From contig NZ_JAPJPG010000001.1 of the NCBI RefSeq assembly GCF_030825785.1, forward strand, positions 1 through 64,000: a stretch of 64,000 nt of DNA, written 5' to 3'. A model generated the notes under the pieces. It ran no database searches. It was given only the letters and a program-made list of their open reading frames with translations, and had not been told where the DNA came from. This DNA is from Anaerococcus sp. GTDB lineage: Bacteria > Bacillota > Clostridia > Tissierellales > Peptoniphilaceae. Of this stretch, positions 63,377 to 64,000 are shown in pieces. How positions within the stretch are numbered: the first letter of the stretch is position 1; each line of letters begins with the position of its first letter. The translations under genes were made by a program, and so were the position numbers.

Positions 63377-63919
63377 TTATTTGGCTTCGGATACGACCTT
63401 GATTGTCTCATCCTTATCTAGGCTTGATCTTGCGTAGATTGAGTAGTTTTCTCTTTCTACTACTAGGTGTCTAAATGATCCGTCGTCCCAGAATTTTCCG
63501 TCTTCTTCGCCTACTTTTACATCTTCAGCATCTTCTGGCATTGTGAAAAGACTCTTGAATCTTTCTTCATTGTCTGAAACTTGTAGTGTAATCTTTTTGG
63601 CAGGATTATTCTTTTGGCCAAATTCTATAGTCAAAAGATCCTTCTTCTCGTCTCTGAAGTTTTCTTCGAAGTCTTCTGGAAGGTAGTTGTAAGCTACATC
63701 ATAGATTGGGCTATCATACTTCTTGTCTGAAGTCTCTTTCTCCCCTTCTTCCTTCTTATCTTCTTCAGAATCTTTATCAGATGCCTTATCTTCTGCCTTT
63801 TCCTCTACCTTTGTTTCTTCCCTCTTATCTTCACTGTTCTTCGCATCATTTGAACAAGCCATTAGGCCAAAAGCTAGGGCAAGAGTCATAGCGCTTGCAA
63901 AAAACTTTTTAATCTTCAT
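63377..63919 (-). CDS. Lipoprotein of unknown function
   Basis: A 180-residue lipoprotein; lipobox GLMAC with Cys22. Residues 23-68 are a Lys/Glu/Asp linker of the type seen in the other lipoproteins of this window. The globular part (about 70-180: YDVAYNYLPEDFEENFRDEK, FWDDGSFRHLVVERENYSIY) is rich in aromatic and acidic residues; I recognise no family. Single gene with its own promoter and terminator. Confidence 0.75.
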   Translation of the reverse strand: MKIKKFFASAMTLALAFGLMACSNDAKNSEDKREETKVEEKAEDKASDKDSEEDKKEEGEKETSDKKYDSPIYDVAYNYLPEDFEENFRDEKKDLLTIEFGQKNNPAKKITLQVSDNEERFKSLFTMPEDAEDVKVGEEDGKFWDDGSFRHLVVERENYSIYARSSLDKDETIKVVSEAK

Positions 63920-63958
63920 TCCCTCTCCTTAGTTTATCCTTCATTAAATTCGTTATTA

Positions 63959-63987
63959 ATTATACTAAATTTCTATATTTTATACAA
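63959..63987 (-). promoter_or_regulatory. Promoter of the lipoprotein gene
   Basis: Minus-strand TTGTAT (63982-63987), 17 bases, TATAAT (63959-63964). Confidence 0.7.
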
Positions 63988-64000
63988 GTCTTTGATGAGA

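Overview
The window is AT-rich, densely coded DNA from a low-GC anaerobic Gram-positive bacterium. The gene set fits a peptoniphilid coccus such as Anaerococcus: T-box control of ileS and methionine genes, FeFe-hydrogenase maturation (HydEFG), arginine deiminase, malic enzyme, lipoproteins with acidic linkers, and a streptococcal-type msm sugar operon. The genus is an inference from gene content. I saw no rRNA, tRNA, CRISPR array or intact transposase.

Left part (1-15 kb). A truncated ApeA-like HEPN defence gene enters from the left edge. Next come ileS under an isoleucine T-box, a peroxidase/AMMECR1 pair, metY-metA under a methionine T-box, a lone bacteriocin-immunity-like gene, a palindromic MITE-like element, a DAACS symporter, and a metN-metI-metQ-metQ importer under a second methionine T-box. 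Between this importer and hydG lies a compact locus not seen by ORF callers. It has a 33-residue membrane peptide gene, a convergent ~65-nt RNA, a shared bidirectional terminator and two direct-repeat blocks. This is the layout of a par/Fst type I toxin-antitoxin system.

Middle (15-41 kb). hydG-hydF face hydE, which is preceded by a small Cys-rich protein gene. Then follow acyl-ACP thioesterase with a degenerate HD protein, mgtE with an S41 protease, a decayed gene remnant, a secreted helical protein, mntP, a uracil permease, a GNAT gene broken at a T8 run, a methyltransferase, arcA with an attenuator-like leader, a PplA-like flavin lipoprotein, an orphan Phd-type antitoxin, a Ugp-like ABC importer, a surface-polysaccharide operon (two GT2 enzymes, Wzz-like, CpsD-like without Walker A, SH3 lipoprotein) and gltS.

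Right part (41-64 kb). A complete msm-type operon (aga-msmEFG-gtfA-msmK-dexB) is divergent from msmR with a cre site between them; it imports and splits raffinose-family and isomalto-oligosaccharides. Next are a five-gene housekeeping operon (HAD, WalJ, TtcA, UppP, Tag), a ModE-like regulator, malic enzyme, a YtrA-regulated ABC exporter whose permease carries an in-frame amber codon, then dinB divergent from an XRE-ImmA/IrrE pair, and a lipoprotein. Most operons end in clear hairpins, many of them bidirectional between convergent genes.

The most notable points are the par-like type I toxin-antitoxin locus, the dinB/XRE/ImmA damage-response candidate with an operator dyad inside the dinB promoter, an IleS2 with the rare GXHH signature, and the ApeA-like gene at the edge.
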